Assembly (NCBI GenBank): GCA_028288405.1
Contig: JAQBNS010000025.1
Location: 1-64,000, forward strand
Direction of reading: 5' to 3'
Source: Chitinophagaceae bacterium
GTDB lineage: Bacteria; Bacteroidota; Bacteroidia; Cytophagales; Cytophagaceae
DNA: 64,000 nt
Under the pieces are notes generated by a model. The model searched no databases. It was not told the origin of the DNA and saw nothing but the letters and a program-made list of their open reading frames with translations. A program made the position numbers and the translations under genes. Shown here one piece after another: positions 35,760 to 44,581 of the stretch (its first letter is position 1; each line of letters begins with the position of its first letter).

Positions 35760-36341
35760 TTATCCGAAATTATAGTTAATAGTCCAGAAACGGTAAGGCA
35801 GCTTAGCATCTTCGCCTGCATAATCAACGCCTATACGCGGGCCGACCTGTATATCGCCTGGTTTTAGTTGCACATGATCGTCCTGCAGCCAAATCTCTTT
35901 TCCTGTTAAAGATAAACTATTATGGAGAAGGTCTATTCCCAAAGCCTGTGACACTTTACCGGGTCCTACGCATAAATTTTTAGAAAACTTTACCCCGCGT
36001 CGTTCGATGATTTCTTCAATACCTGTTGTCGGATAGATGGCGCGTATTAAGATGGCGTGGGGAATACCTTTAGTATTTGTAACGATGTTAAAAAGCCGGT
36101 GAATACCGTAGCACAAATACACATAACTTACGCCGCCTTTGCTGTACATGGGTTCTGTTCTGTTGGTCCTTTTGCCGTTGTAGGCATGCGAAGCTTTATC
36201 GTTCACACCGGCGTAAGCTTCCGTTTCTGTTATGATACCGCAAGTAAGTATATTGTTGATGCGCGTGCAAAGCGTTTTGCCAATCAGATCTTTGGCAAGA
36301 AAAACGACATCTGTATTTAAGTAATAAGAAGCTTTTAGCAT
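35760..36341 (-). CDS. DNA-3-methyladenine glycosylase (AAG/MPG family)
   Basis: A 193-residue alkyladenine DNA glycosylase. It removes alkylated purines in base excision repair. Signatures: DLIGKTL, ITETEAYAGVNDKASHA (catalytic Glu), RTNRTEPMYSKGGVSYVYLCYG, and FNIVTN with later GPGKVSQALGI. Length is normal for the bacterial form. It is 18 bp downstream of the VOC protein gene on the same strand. Confidence 0.93.
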   Translation of the reverse strand: MLKASYYLNTDVVFLAKDLIGKTLCTRINNILTCGIITETEAYAGVNDKASHAYNGKRTNRTEPMYSKGGVSYVYLCYGIHRLFNIVTNTKGIPHAILIRAIYPTTGIEEIIERRGVKFSKNLCVGPGKVSQALGIDLLHNSLSLTGKEIWLQDDHVQLKPGDIQVGPRIGVDYAGEDAKLPYRFWTINYNFG

Positions 36342-36359
36342 GTGGACTATTTCAAATTA

Positions 36360-36773
36360 CTAACTCTCAACAGGCTCCCATAGTTCAATCTTGTTTCCTT
36401 CTGCGTCCATGATATGTACAAATTTTCCATAGTCGTAAGTCACAATGCTGTCGAGTATGGTGACTCCGTTTTCTTTGAGTTTATGAACAAGTCCTTCAAT
36501 ATTCTGAACCCGGTAATTGATCATAAAATCTTTTTTGGAGGGGGAAAAATAATCATCTCCATTTTTGAAAGGACACCATTGAAGAGAGTTGATTTCTTCC
36601 GGTTTGTTAACGTTTCTGGATTCAAAACTCGACGAACCCCAGTCATTGATTTCAAGTCCTAAATTTTTGGTATACCATTCTTTCGTTTGCTGCAGATTGT
36701 CTGAAAAAAAGAAAATACCGCCAATTCCTATCACTTTTGGTGTGGTGTCCGTTTGATTTTTTGGGTCTTCCAT
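36360..36773 (-). CDS. VOC family (glyoxalase/bleomycin resistance-like) protein
   Basis: A 137-residue VOC-superfamily protein with two beta-alpha-beta-beta-beta units: GIGGIFFFSDNLQQTKEWYTKN at the start, then a loop with SSFESRN, a second half with YRVQNIEGLVHKLKENGV, and DYGKFVHIMDAEGNKIELWEP with the C-terminal metal-site glutamate. Substrate unknown. It is first in a small operon with the DNA glycosylase gene. Five degenerate 22-bp repeats start 67 bp upstream of its start. Confidence 0.88.
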   Translation of the reverse strand: MEDPKNQTDTTPKVIGIGGIFFFSDNLQQTKEWYTKNLGLEINDWGSSSFESRNVNKPEEINSLQWCPFKNGDDYFSPSKKDFMINYRVQNIEGLVHKLKENGVTILDSIVTYDYGKFVHIMDAEGNKIELWEPVES

Positions 36774-36840
36774 ATTGTTTTTAGTTGATCGCAGGGCTAA
36801 ATTAAAAATACAAAAAATATTGATACAGAGTAACTGTGTA

Positions 36841-36947
36841 CTTCCCAGCTAAGCCAAATCCCCCTCCCAGCTAAACTATATCAATCCGAACTAAACCAGA
36901 TCACTTCCGTAGTAGACTATAATTACTTCCAAGGTAAACGTTTAGGC
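36841..36947. promoter_or_regulatory. Array of five degenerate 22-bp repeats upstream of the VOC gene
   Basis: Units begin at 36841, 36863, 36885, 36904 and 36926 (steps 22, 22, 19, 22). The shared pattern is CTTCCxAGxTAAACTATA. It lies about 67 bp upstream of the VOC gene start, comparable to the repeat pairs upstream of the DHFR-like and AKR genes. This looks like an operator made of several sites on one helix face. Confidence 0.55.
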
Positions 36948-37381
36948 TATACTGTTTGCCGCTAAGCAGGCATTTTATGCTACATATTCGTTCATATTCA
37001 ATTTGTTGCGGCTTAAATGACGAGTTTTAACTTCATATTTTCCGAATAATAATCCATACTGAATACAGATTGTATTTTGCTTATTTGTTATTAGTCAAGT
37101 GTTTATGTTATAGTATTCAAGTGTGTCGTCTTGATTTTTTTTGGACAAGTAGATTTAGCAGGTTTCTATGCCTTGATTTGCGGTATGTAGAATTATAAAA
37201 ATCAATAGTTAAATCCTATTGGTTAAGATTTGTCCGCTAGACTTCTCTCCTCGGCCTACAGACTAATACGTTTATTAGACAACAAAAAAGAAGATTGCTT
37301 GATTTGGGATGCTCCGCTGTTAGTTCATTCTTAATTCAGGTAACAAGAAGCAGCACAATCGAACTCTAGAAATTAAAGAAA
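36948..37381. other. Intergenic, upstream of the lectin gene
   Basis: About 430 bp with no gene or clear repeat, AT-rich, with an oligo-T run near 37131. It must hold the lectin promoter. The leader just before the start is AAATTAAAGAAA. Confidence 0.4.
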
Positions 37382-38833
37382 ATGAAAAAAATCTACGCAA
37401 ATATTAACAACGGAAGAAGTGATGCTTCATGGTTTATGAAAGTAGTGCTCTTATTAAGCCTATTGTTGATCGTAAACAGCCTTCGTGCGCAAACCGTAAC
37501 CGGCAGTACCTGGGACCTGGCCAATGCGACAGGCAGTGCAGGGTATATAAATTGGGGTAGTGGTGTTATTTCATTAACAGATACGCTTACAGGCGGTGGT
37601 GCTTGCCAGGGATCAGCTGTGATAGAGACCAGTGGATATAATCCGGCGACTAACTTCAGTAAATGCTTCCGCGTGTTTTTTGGCTGCCCGGGTAACGATG
37701 TGATCGGTACATTGGCTAGTCCTTATACCGACTTTAACGGTGATGGGATGGCTTTTTCTTTTTGGAAAAACAATGCTACGTATAATGCCAGCAATGGTAA
37801 TACCTGCGGTGGTGGATTGGGATATGACAATTCCTTAACCGGTGGAGCGAACGATGGTAAAATGATCACTATTGAATTTGATACTTATAGTAGTTTAGGT
37901 ACGAGTACCGTGGACGGTAGTTATGGTGGTGGTGCACCGGGTTCAGGAAGCATCAACGATGAAATATCTGTTCACAAAGATCAAAATTCCAATGATCTGG
38001 GTTTATTGACTAGTAGTACTATGAATGCAGGAAATCTGGAAGATGGTTTGGAGCATGAAGTATGTATTACGTACGATGCCACTACGCATTTGTTGAATGT
38101 CACAATTGATGGAGTTGGTAAATTAGTAAATTACAATTTGGCCACTACCGGTGGTGGCAGTGACCTGGCTACTTATTTTGGTGGTGCTACACTCAACTAT
38201 AGCTGGTCGGCCGGTAAATACGGAGCGAATAACATGCAGACCATTGCACCAACCGGGATTTCTATATTCGGTACTATAGGACACAATTTGTGTTCGAATA
38301 CCTTGCCGGTGAAATTAATTAATTTTACAGGCAGAATGCTCAACGAAACAACCGTGTTGAATTGGGCTACCGCACAAGAAATAGACAACAAAGAATTTAT
38401 CATTGAACGTTCCGCTGACGGATCCAACTGGCAGGCCATAGGCGATTTACCGGGTAATGGTAGCAGCTCAGCTGTTCATTCTTATGCCTATACCGATTAT
38501 GCTCCTTTTGACGGTACCTCTTACTATCGCCTGAAGCAGGTAGACATCAATGGTGCGTTTGAATACAGTAAAATTGTTGCCGTGCAAAAAACGAATGCTC
38601 ATCATATTAGTTTAATGCCTAATCCTTTTGACGATGTGATTACCATCAGCAGTGACAGAGATGGTAAAATGACGATCGAAATCTATGATGTACTGGGCAA
38701 GTTAGTATACAGCACTACCAACGAAAGCAGTGGTGGTCTGCAAAGCATCCAGCCTCAATTGCCGGCAGGCACTTATCTCCTTACGATACAAACAGATTCG
38801 TTTGTGGAACAACAAAAGATTATCAGGAGATAA
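37382..38833 (+). CDS. Secreted L-type lectin-domain protein with T9SS sorting domain
   Basis: A 483-residue secreted protein. It has a signal peptide with a late hydrophobic core (about residues 19-36, ending in LRAQ); a start at the internal ATG at 37436 would give a more usual form. Residues ~40-310 form a legume-lectin-like (concanavalin A) beta-sandwich: DGMAFSFWKN, GKMITIEFDTYSS, DEISVHKDQNSND, and LEHEVCITYDATTHLLNVTID. Then a ~100-residue Ig-like part (KLINFTGRMLNETTVLNW), and a T9SS sorting domain (~405-483, SLMPNPFDDVITI). Lectins of this sort bind sugars on surfaces; the ligand is unknown. Confidence 0.87.
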   Translation: MKKIYANINNGRSDASWFMKVVLLLSLLLIVNSLRAQTVTGSTWDLANATGSAGYINWGSGVISLTDTLTGGGACQGSAVIETSGYNPATNFSKCFRVFFGCPGNDVIGTLASPYTDFNGDGMAFSFWKNNATYNASNGNTCGGGLGYDNSLTGGANDGKMITIEFDTYSSLGTSTVDGSYGGGAPGSGSINDEISVHKDQNSNDLGLLTSSTMNAGNLEDGLEHEVCITYDATTHLLNVTIDGVGKLVNYNLATTGGGSDLATYFGGATLNYSWSAGKYGANNMQTIAPTGISIFGTIGHNLCSNTLPVKLINFTGRMLNETTVLNWATAQEIDNKEFIIERSADGSNWQAIGDLPGNGSSSAVHSYAYTDYAPFDGTSYYRLKQVDINGAFEYSKIVAVQKTNAHHISLMPNPFDDVITISSDRDGKMTIEIYDVLGKLVYSTTNESSGGLQSIQPQLPAGTYLLTIQTDSFVEQQKIIRR

Positions 38834-38865
38834 AAATATCCTTGTCTACATACATGATGATCATC

Positions 38866-38900
38866 AAAAAATCCATTTAGGTAAACTAAATGGATTTTTT
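38866..38900 (+). terminator. Terminator after the lectin gene
   Basis: AAAAAATCCATTTAG and its perfect complement around GTAAA, followed by more T. Confidence 0.92.
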
Positions 38901-39155
38901 TTTGGGATAGTGATGCAAATTGAAGGTGAGCGGATCGACTCCTGGAATTTATTTCTTGCAGGTAATTAATGCAGACATAAATACCTTGAGGAAGAAGTTT
39001 GTTGTACAATAGGCCTTAGAAAAATGAATGGTTAAAAAAGGCTCCGGATTATCCGGAGCCTTTTTTGTTTTTATCGACATAACAGCAACTAACAATCGGA
39101 TATCTGTCCATAAGTTTTGTAATTTAAGGACAGAGAATTTTAAAATTAAAACGAT
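38901..39155. other. Intergenic between lectin and cupin genes
   Basis: About 250 bp without a supported gene. It holds a second strong terminator-like hairpin (39034-39066) and the cupin leader. A GGACAG/CTGTCC inverted pair lies near 39104-39136, just before the cupin. Confidence 0.4.
39034..39066 (+). terminator. Second terminator hairpin before the cupin gene
   Basis: AAAAAAGGCTCCGGA with a perfect complement and a 3-base loop, followed by a T-run. No gene ends directly before it; it may end a short transcript or back up the first terminator. Confidence 0.9.
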
Positions 39156-39551
39156 ATGGAAATCAAACGCAGCGGTTCACAACCTTCCGGCAAAGGTCCG
39201 GCAGAATATTTTACAGGAACAGTACGAATCGATCCATTGAATAATCCACCGGAACCGGCACGTGTCGCTATGGCTTTGGTGACCTTTGAACCGGGCGCAC
39301 GCACGGCATGGCATACGCATCCACTTGGACAAACCCTGATCGTGACTTCCGGCGCCGGCTGGGTGCAGCGTGAAGGAGGACCGATTGAAGAAATATCTTC
39401 TGGTGATGTCGTGTACTTCACACCGGGTGAAAAACATTGGCACGGTGCTACAGCGACTACAGCGATGAGCCACATTGCCATTCAGGAAAAGTTAAATGGT
39501 TCGCCCGTGGATTGGTTGGAGCATGTTACGGAGGAGCAATATAAAAAATAG
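39156..39551 (+). CDS. Cupin-domain protein (YhaK/AF2118-like)
   Basis: A 131-residue single-domain cupin. The metal-binding motif is [20 protein letters not shown] (two His and a Gln in the Glu position), and the second motif is [12 protein letters not shown] (His). It resembles cupins paired with carboxymuconolactone decarboxylases, but none is adjacent. Enzymatic role unknown. A hairpin terminator follows the stop directly. Confidence 0.88.
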   Translation: MEIKRSGSQPSGKGPAEYFTGTVRIDPLNNPPEPARVAMALVTFEPGARTAWHTHPLGQTLIVTSGAGWVQREGGPIEEISSGDVVYFTPGEKHWHGATATTAMSHIAIQEKLNGSPVDWLEHVTEEQYKK

Positions 39552-39556
39552 ATATG

Positions 39557-39609
39557 TGAGAAAATAGAAATGAGAGATGGTATTCTCATCTCTCATCTCT
39601 ATTTTCTCA
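39557..39609. terminator. Long hairpin shared by two convergent gene ends
   Basis: A 23-base arm pairs at 22 of 23 positions around a seven-base loop (39580-39586). One end overlaps the stop codon of the DoxX gene (39607-39609), and the other starts 5 bp after the cupin stop. It probably ends transcription from both sides. Confidence 0.8.
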
Positions 39610-39948
39610 TTTCTCATTAATTGTCGCCACTACCCAAACAACGGACAAAAGAATCAATGCCGGAGCAATGTAATGCCAGAGCTCATCCCCTAAATAATGG
39701 TGTGTCCATACCGCACCAAACATAATTCCGCACAGCATCAAACCGCCGAGGCGTCTTGTTTTTACAGGAAGTACCAAAGCACCACCTACCATCTCTGTAA
39801 CGGCGACTAGGTAATAGAGCCAGTCCGGATATTTTGCCCGTTGGAAAATTTCAATAGACACCGTATCCAGGTGTAACAGTTTCGCTGCACCCGTAAGAAT
39901 AAACAGTATCCCGATGATATAGATGACAATTGTTTTGGCTAGTTTCAT
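39607..39948 (-). CDS. DoxX family membrane protein
   Basis: A 113-residue protein with four helices, of the DoxX/DoxD-like family (GILFILTGAAKLLHLDTV start, LYYLVAVTEMVGGALVLP, and a HHYLGDELWHYIAPALILL loop). DoxX proteins are small integral-membrane proteins linked to redox and thiol stress in some species. It stands alone. Confidence 0.88.
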   Translation of the reverse strand: MKLAKTIVIYIIGILFILTGAAKLLHLDTVSIEIFQRAKYPDWLYYLVAVTEMVGGALVLPVKTRRLGGLMLCGIMFGAVWTHHYLGDELWHYIAPALILLSVVWVVATINEK

Positions 39949-40144
39949 AGGTGTATTGGATTGATGATATAATATAAAATATTTTTTCGGAATTACCTTC
40001 TATTCTCGTGACTGTTAAAATTCAATAATTTTTCAGAAATAACTTTTATCACAAGAAGTCCTTTTTTGTTCAAAGAAAACAATGGAGTTTTTTGTGAATT
40101 TATGGTAGATCATAGAAGATAGATGAGCTTGAACCGGAGAATAA

Positions 40145-40177
40145 AAAAAGGCGGTGAGAATTTCTCACCGCCTTTTT
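40145..40177 (-). terminator. Terminator after the small lipoprotein gene
   Basis: AAAAAGGCGGTGAGAA with a perfect complement. It is the near twin of the hairpin at 40816-40850. Confidence 0.9.
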
Positions 40178-40179
40178 AT

Positions 40180-40608
40180 TTAACGTTTATTTTTACTCGC
40201 TTCATTTATACTCCCGCCATCTCCCACACCGGCACCTCCGCCTTGTTCTCCGGCTACACCGGAATTAATTTTTATAGAATCATTTTTGGAACGTCCGTTG
40301 AAGGATTGTGTGGAATGATCTACTCTGGCCTTACGGTTTAAATTTGAAGGAGCCGTAGAGTAATCTTCTTTCGTAGAAGTAGAGACGTGTTTATTGTTGT
40401 CGTCTGTCAGCGGCTTATTGCTGGCGCTTGCATCGTAAGTAGGTGCTTGCCCGTTGTTGTTATGATTCGTTCTGTTCAGCGAACTGTCTACGGGAACGTA
40501 AGAAGATCTGTCAGAAGTGTCAGATGCTTTTCCCTTCTTGTGATCGTTGCTGCAAGAAGCTAGCATGGTGCTACAAAGAGCGATGGATAAGAGGTGTATA
40601 TTTTTCAT
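40180..40608 (-). CDS. Small low-complexity lipoprotein
   Basis: A 142-residue predicted lipoprotein. The signal ends with the lipobox LASC at about residue 20. The mature part is rich in Ser, Asn, Asp and Lys, has no predicted fold, and ends in a Gly-rich stretch (GVAGEQGGGAGVGDGG). No family recognised. Start set at the ATG at 40608 (MKNIHLLSIAL); a frame extends 27 bp upstream. It is flanked by two near-identical terminators. Confidence 0.6.
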   Translation of the reverse strand: MKNIHLLSIALCSTMLASCSNDHKKGKASDTSDRSSYVPVDSSLNRTNHNNNGQAPTYDASASNKPLTDDNNKHVSTSTKEDYSTAPSNLNRKARVDHSTQSFNGRSKNDSIKINSGVAGEQGGGAGVGDGGSINEASKNKR

Positions 40609-40744
40609 AATGTTGTTTTTGTTTAACAACATCAACGAAAAGTATGCCTGTTTATAAAAGTCGTTTTTAATACATTTTTGTAATTCCCCTATAAAAAAAT
40701 GACCACACTTTGTGTATAATTATTCCTCGTTTCTTTCATTCCCT

Positions 40745-40812
40745 GTCATGGCAAGCGAATCCCCAAGCGGGACGCTCTATATACTTTTAGATCCAAGCGT
40801 GGACGCTTCAGC
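40745..40812. repeat. Inverted copy of the dispersed GC-rich repeat
   Basis: AAGCGGGACGCTCTAT is the reverse complement of the ATAGAGCGTCCCGCT core of copy A (12711-12775). It is followed by CCAAGCGTGGACGCTTCAGC, which holds a second small palindrome. Confidence 0.5.
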
Positions 40813-40815
40813 AAT

Positions 40816-40850
40816 AAAAAAGGCGGTAAGAATTCCTCACCGCCTTTTTT
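40816..40850 (-). terminator. Terminator after the alcohol dehydrogenase gene
   Basis: AAAAAAGGCGGTAAG and its complement (one mismatch). It has almost the same sequence as 40145-40177. Confidence 0.88.
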
Positions 40851-40867
40851 ATTAATGACTATGTTGA

Positions 40868-41908
40868 TTACAACGTCGCAATATCAATCACAAAACGATA
40901 ACGTACATCGCCTTTCAACATGCGCTCGTAGGATTTGTGAATGTCTTTGATGTCGATGATTTCGATATCGGATAGGATGTTGTGCTCTGCGCAATAGTCC
41001 AGCATTTCTTGTGTTTCCGGAAGACCGCCTATACCTGAACCTGCCAAACTTTTTCTGCCGCCTATGATAGAAAAAGCAGAGACGCTGTGCGGATCAGAAG
41101 GAACACCTACTATGATGAGCGTACCGTTTGTTCTTAATAAAGATAAATACATGTTCATGTCGTGCTTCGCCGACACGGTGTCTAAGATGAAATCAAACGA
41201 TCCTTTGACAGCTTCTATTTGTGCCGCATCAGAGGTGACTACAAATTTGTGAGCGCCTAATGCTTTCGCTTCTTTTTCTTTGGAAGGAGAAGTACTTAAT
41301 ACAGTCACTTCAGCACCAAACGATACGCCGAATTTTACCGCCATGTGTCCCAGGCCGCCTAATCCCACTACTGCGAGTTTATGTCCTTTGCCTACTTTCC
41401 AGTAACGAAGAGGAGAGTAGGTAGTAATGCCAGCACACAATAAGGGCGCTACTGAAGCGAGTGGTAATTTGTCGGAGATGTGTAAAGCGAAATCTTCGTG
41501 TACGACAATGTTGTTGGAATATCCTCCGTAAGTAGGTAAACCGTCTTTGCCTTTAGCGTTATAAGTACCGACACCGTGATTCAAACAATATTGTTCCAAT
41601 CCTTCCTGGCAGTTTTCGCAGGTTCTGCAAGAGTCCACCAAGCAGCCTACGCCGGCCAGATCACCGATTTTAAATTTCTTTGCATCCGAACCTACTTTAA
41701 TGATTTTACCGACGATCTCGTGTCCGGGTACCATGGGAAAGATACCTGGAAACCAATCGTTTTTAATTTGATGAAGATCAGAGTGACAAACACCGCAAAA
41801 TTGTATTTCAATTTGTACATCGTGTGCGCCGACTTCTCTGCGTTCGAAATTCCAGGGCGCTAAATTTGTTGTTGGGCCTTGAGCCGCGTATCCTTTAGAT
41901 GCTATCAT
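40868..41908 (-). CDS. Zinc-dependent NAD(P) alcohol dehydrogenase (YahK/CAD-like)
   Basis: A 346-residue medium-chain dehydrogenase. Catalytic zinc ligands: FCGVCHSDLHQ and GHEIVGKI. The structural zinc site has four cysteines: CLVDSCRTCENCQEGLEQYC. The nucleotide loop is VVGLGGLGHMAVKF. The pattern fits the YahK/cinnamyl alcohol dehydrogenase group, which reduces aldehydes with NADPH. The start is set at MIASKGYAAQ, where family members begin. A single gene. Confidence 0.93.
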   Translation of the reverse strand: MIASKGYAAQGPTTNLAPWNFERREVGAHDVQIEIQFCGVCHSDLHQIKNDWFPGIFPMVPGHEIVGKIIKVGSDAKKFKIGDLAGVGCLVDSCRTCENCQEGLEQYCLNHGVGTYNAKGKDGLPTYGGYSNNIVVHEDFALHISDKLPLASVAPLLCAGITTYSPLRYWKVGKGHKLAVVGLGGLGHMAVKFGVSFGAEVTVLSTSPSKEKEAKALGAHKFVVTSDAAQIEAVKGSFDFILDTVSAKHDMNMYLSLLRTNGTLIIVGVPSDPHSVSAFSIIGGRKSLAGSGIGGLPETQEMLDYCAEHNILSDIEIIDIKDIHKSYERMLKGDVRYRFVIDIATL

Positions 41909-42135
41909 AATGGTTTGATAAAATAATAAATTCAATGAAGGTGTTTAAAGGTAAACATTTGAAATAAAAACGCAAATAGCTCTGCCGTTAAGAAATTATT
42001 TTTTATGCGAGAATAAAAAAAAGAAAAAAATAGTGTGTTGATGTCCTAAACATCGGTAGATATATTAAAGTTCCATGAGGGTATTTAACTTATCGACAGC
42101 ATGTGCTGTGTAATAATCCTGGAACGGAACGCTTA

Positions 42136-44013
42136 TCAAATTTTCTGTTCTGATTGAACGTCTACGGGAAGAGTAAAATGAAAACAAGCACCTTCATTCG
42201 GTCTTGCTTCTGCCCATATTTTTCCGCCGTGTTTTGTAATGATGCGGTGTACGATAGCTAAACCAACACCCGTACCTTCAAATTCTTTATCCGAATGCAG
42301 GCGCTGAAATACACCGAAAAGTTTATTGACGTATTTCATGTCAAATCCTACACCATTGTCTTTCACGGAATAGGTAACATATTCTTCTGATACCATAGCT
42401 GATATTTCGATCAAGGGCGTAGGGTTCTTGGCAGAATATTTAATGGCATTGGAGATCAGATTTATCCATACCTGATTGAGCAAGGCACGATCGCCATATG
42501 CAGGGAGGATATTGTTTAGCTTTATAGTATTAGTTCCGTTCGCAGCACGAATATCCTGTAAGATGAATTGTATCATTTCTTCCATATTGATATTGGATTT
42601 GCGAACTTCTGCTTTACCCATTCTCGAAAAAGCTAATAAATCATCGATGAGAGTCCCCATTTTCTTGGCATTGTGTACGATGCTATTCAGCATACTCTTT
42701 GCCGTATCATTTATCGTATTTCCATAATCTTCCTGGATCATATGAGCATAGCCACTAAGCGCCCTGAGAGGAGCACGTAAGTCATGCGAAATGGAGTAGG
42801 AGAAAGACTCTAGTTCTTTATTGGTGATTTCAAGCTGTTCAAGGTTACTTTGTAAGTCTGTATTTAATTGTTTAATGTGTTCATCGGCAATTTTTTGTTG
42901 GGTAACATCCTGTTCCGTAATAGCAATAGATTGTTCCTGCTCATCTGAATTATGTATAACGGATGCAGAGAATATCACATCTAATAGTTTGCCGTGTTTG
43001 GTAATGCGTTTGGTTTCAAGCGCATTAATTTTTTCTCCATGCATGATCTTGTTGACAAGCTGTCCGGTCTCAGGTTGCATGTATTCCGGAATGATATTCC
43101 AGATCTTCATCTTTAATGCTTCGTCTTCTGCATAGCCATACATTTTTTCAGCCCCTTCATTCCAGGAGATGATCTGACCTTGGTGATCATGAATATAAAT
43201 GGCATCGTTCGATTGTTTGACGACTGTTGCAAGGTAGTTCCTGATTTTTTCAACCGATTTTATTTCTGTTATATCTCTTGCATTCACATACCATTTGCCT
43301 TCCTTCACGACTACTTTCCACTGCAGCCACTTCATCGTTCTGTCTTTGCAATAAATATGTGTTTCAAATGACAACTGGTCTTTGGTTTCTTCACTTAGTT
43401 TTTTAACTAACTTCCGGTCCTCATTGCTTAGTAAAAAAGGGAGAGAAGTCTGTTTTATTTCGTTAAGCTCATAACCAAGTATATTGGAAAAGGCCTGATT
43501 TATTTCTTCTATTTTTAACGTTTTTGCGTCGATAATTCCAATAATATCTGCTGAGTTATTGATGAGTAATGCGCTTTTTTGCAAAGAAATATTTTTTTCA
43601 ATTAACTCTTTTTTTTGCAACTGTATTTTTAAAAACACAGATACTTTAGCCTTTACAATGTCCGGATCCAGTGGTTTGAAGAGGTAATCGATGGCACCTT
43701 CTTCATAACCTTTCATTTGTGACTGGTGTTCTTTTTTTTCAGCGGAAGCGAAAATGATGGGAATATCTTTCGTTCTTTTGTTTGATTTTAAAATATTCGC
43801 TACTTCAAAACCATCCATGTCCGGCATTTGAACATCTAAAATAATAAGATCGATTTCATGGTTCAATATCACTTGCAATGCTTCTTTCCCACCTGCCGCA
43901 GTGAGCAGTATAGTATCTTTGTTGGCAAGCAAATTTTCCAAGGCATAAATGTTGCCTGGTTTATCGTCAACAATTAGAATAACTGCCTTATTATCTTTTT
44001 TCATTGTCAGCAT
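42136..44013 (-). CDS. REC-PAS-PAS histidine kinase
   Basis: A 625-residue cytosolic hybrid kinase. Residues ~10-125: receiver domain (VILIVDDKPGN acid pocket, LIILDVQMPDMDG phosphoacceptor Asp, KPLD). Two PAS domains follow (~145-260 and ~270-390; the second contains AIYIHDHQGQIISWNEGAE). Then a coiled linker and HisKA with the H-box ELESFSYSISHDLRAPLR, and HATPase_c with NLISNAIKYS, DNGVGFD and GTGVGLAI. No membrane segment. It is the last gene of a five-gene operon and overlaps CheB by 23 bp; a start 9 bp later (44004) is possible. It probably receives a phosphoryl group through its N-terminal REC and modulates its own kinase output. Confidence 0.92.
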   Translation of the reverse strand: MLTMKKDNKAVILIVDDKPGNIYALENLLANKDTILLTAAGGKEALQVILNHEIDLIILDVQMPDMDGFEVANILKSNKRTKDIPIIFASAEKKEHQSQMKGYEEGAIDYLFKPLDPDIVKAKVSVFLKIQLQKKELIEKNISLQKSALLINNSADIIGIIDAKTLKIEEINQAFSNILGYELNEIKQTSLPFLLSNEDRKLVKKLSEETKDQLSFETHIYCKDRTMKWLQWKVVVKEGKWYVNARDITEIKSVEKIRNYLATVVKQSNDAIYIHDHQGQIISWNEGAEKMYGYAEDEALKMKIWNIIPEYMQPETGQLVNKIMHGEKINALETKRITKHGKLLDVIFSASVIHNSDEQEQSIAITEQDVTQQKIADEHIKQLNTDLQSNLEQLEITNKELESFSYSISHDLRAPLRALSGYAHMIQEDYGNTINDTAKSMLNSIVHNAKKMGTLIDDLLAFSRMGKAEVRKSNINMEEMIQFILQDIRAANGTNTIKLNNILPAYGDRALLNQVWINLISNAIKYSAKNPTPLIEISAMVSEEYVTYSVKDNGVGFDMKYVNKLFGVFQRLHSDKEFEGTGVGLAIVHRIITKHGGKIWAEARPNEGACFHFTLPVDVQSEQKI

Positions 44014-44581
44014 GAATGTTAATTAGGAATTTTTGTATTTCGGCGAGTTGCCAGACCTGTTCGATCACATGCGCTTGAATAGCAGCCAAAGGCATAGCTG
44101 GGAACTCCGCTTCCTTAGGGTCTTGCGCAATGGTAAGGCCCGCGTATTGTTTAATGACTGACATACCTTCAGAACCGTCTCTGTTTGTACCTGTAAGTAT
44201 GATTCCAATAAGTTTGTTGGCATACACAAGAGCAGCTGATTCAAACAAAACATCGATGGAAGGTCTGCTGTAATTTACAGGTTCATCCGATGTCAATGAA
44301 AAAGTATAGTCACGCTCGATCAGAAGGTGGTAATTGGGAGGGGCTATGTAAACTACTCCCGCGAGGATGCTCTCTTTCTCTTCTGCCTGTTGAATTTTTA
44401 TGAGGCATTTGCTTTGAAGAACCTCTTCCAGTAAGTTTTGATGATCCTTGGATCTATGTTGTACAATAATAATAGGCAAAGAATAATAGGATGGAAGGAT
44501 ACTCAATAAAGCTGTAAGTGCGGACAGGCCTCCTGCAGAGGTTCCTATTACAATCGCTTCATATGTATGATCGATATCCAT
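43991..44581 (-). CDS. CheB-type methylesterase, catalytic domain only
   Basis: A 196-residue CheB-like protein-glutamate methylesterase without a receiver domain. The catalytic Ser motif is VIGTSAGGL, the catalytic His is in VQHRSKDH, and the catalytic Asp in LTGTNRDGSEGM. VVYIAPPNYHL is also typical. CheB normally demethylates chemoreceptors; here no receptor or other chemotaxis gene is present, so it probably modifies one of the kinases. Its start overlaps the CheR stop by one base (TAATG). Confidence 0.9.
   Translation of the reverse strand: MDIDHTYEAIVIGTSAGGLSALTALLSILPSYYSLPIIIVQHRSKDHQNLLEEVLQSKCLIKIQQAEEKESILAGVVYIAPPNYHLLIERDYTFSLTSDEPVNYSRPSIDVLFESAALVYANKLIGIILTGTNRDGSEGMSVIKQYAGLTIAQDPKEAEFPAMPLAAIQAHVIEQVWQLAEIQKFLINIHADNEKR

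Noticed and set aside
36841-36947. CRISPR-like array
   Set aside because: Units are degenerate, directly adjacent and 22 bp with no spacers; no cas gene in the window.
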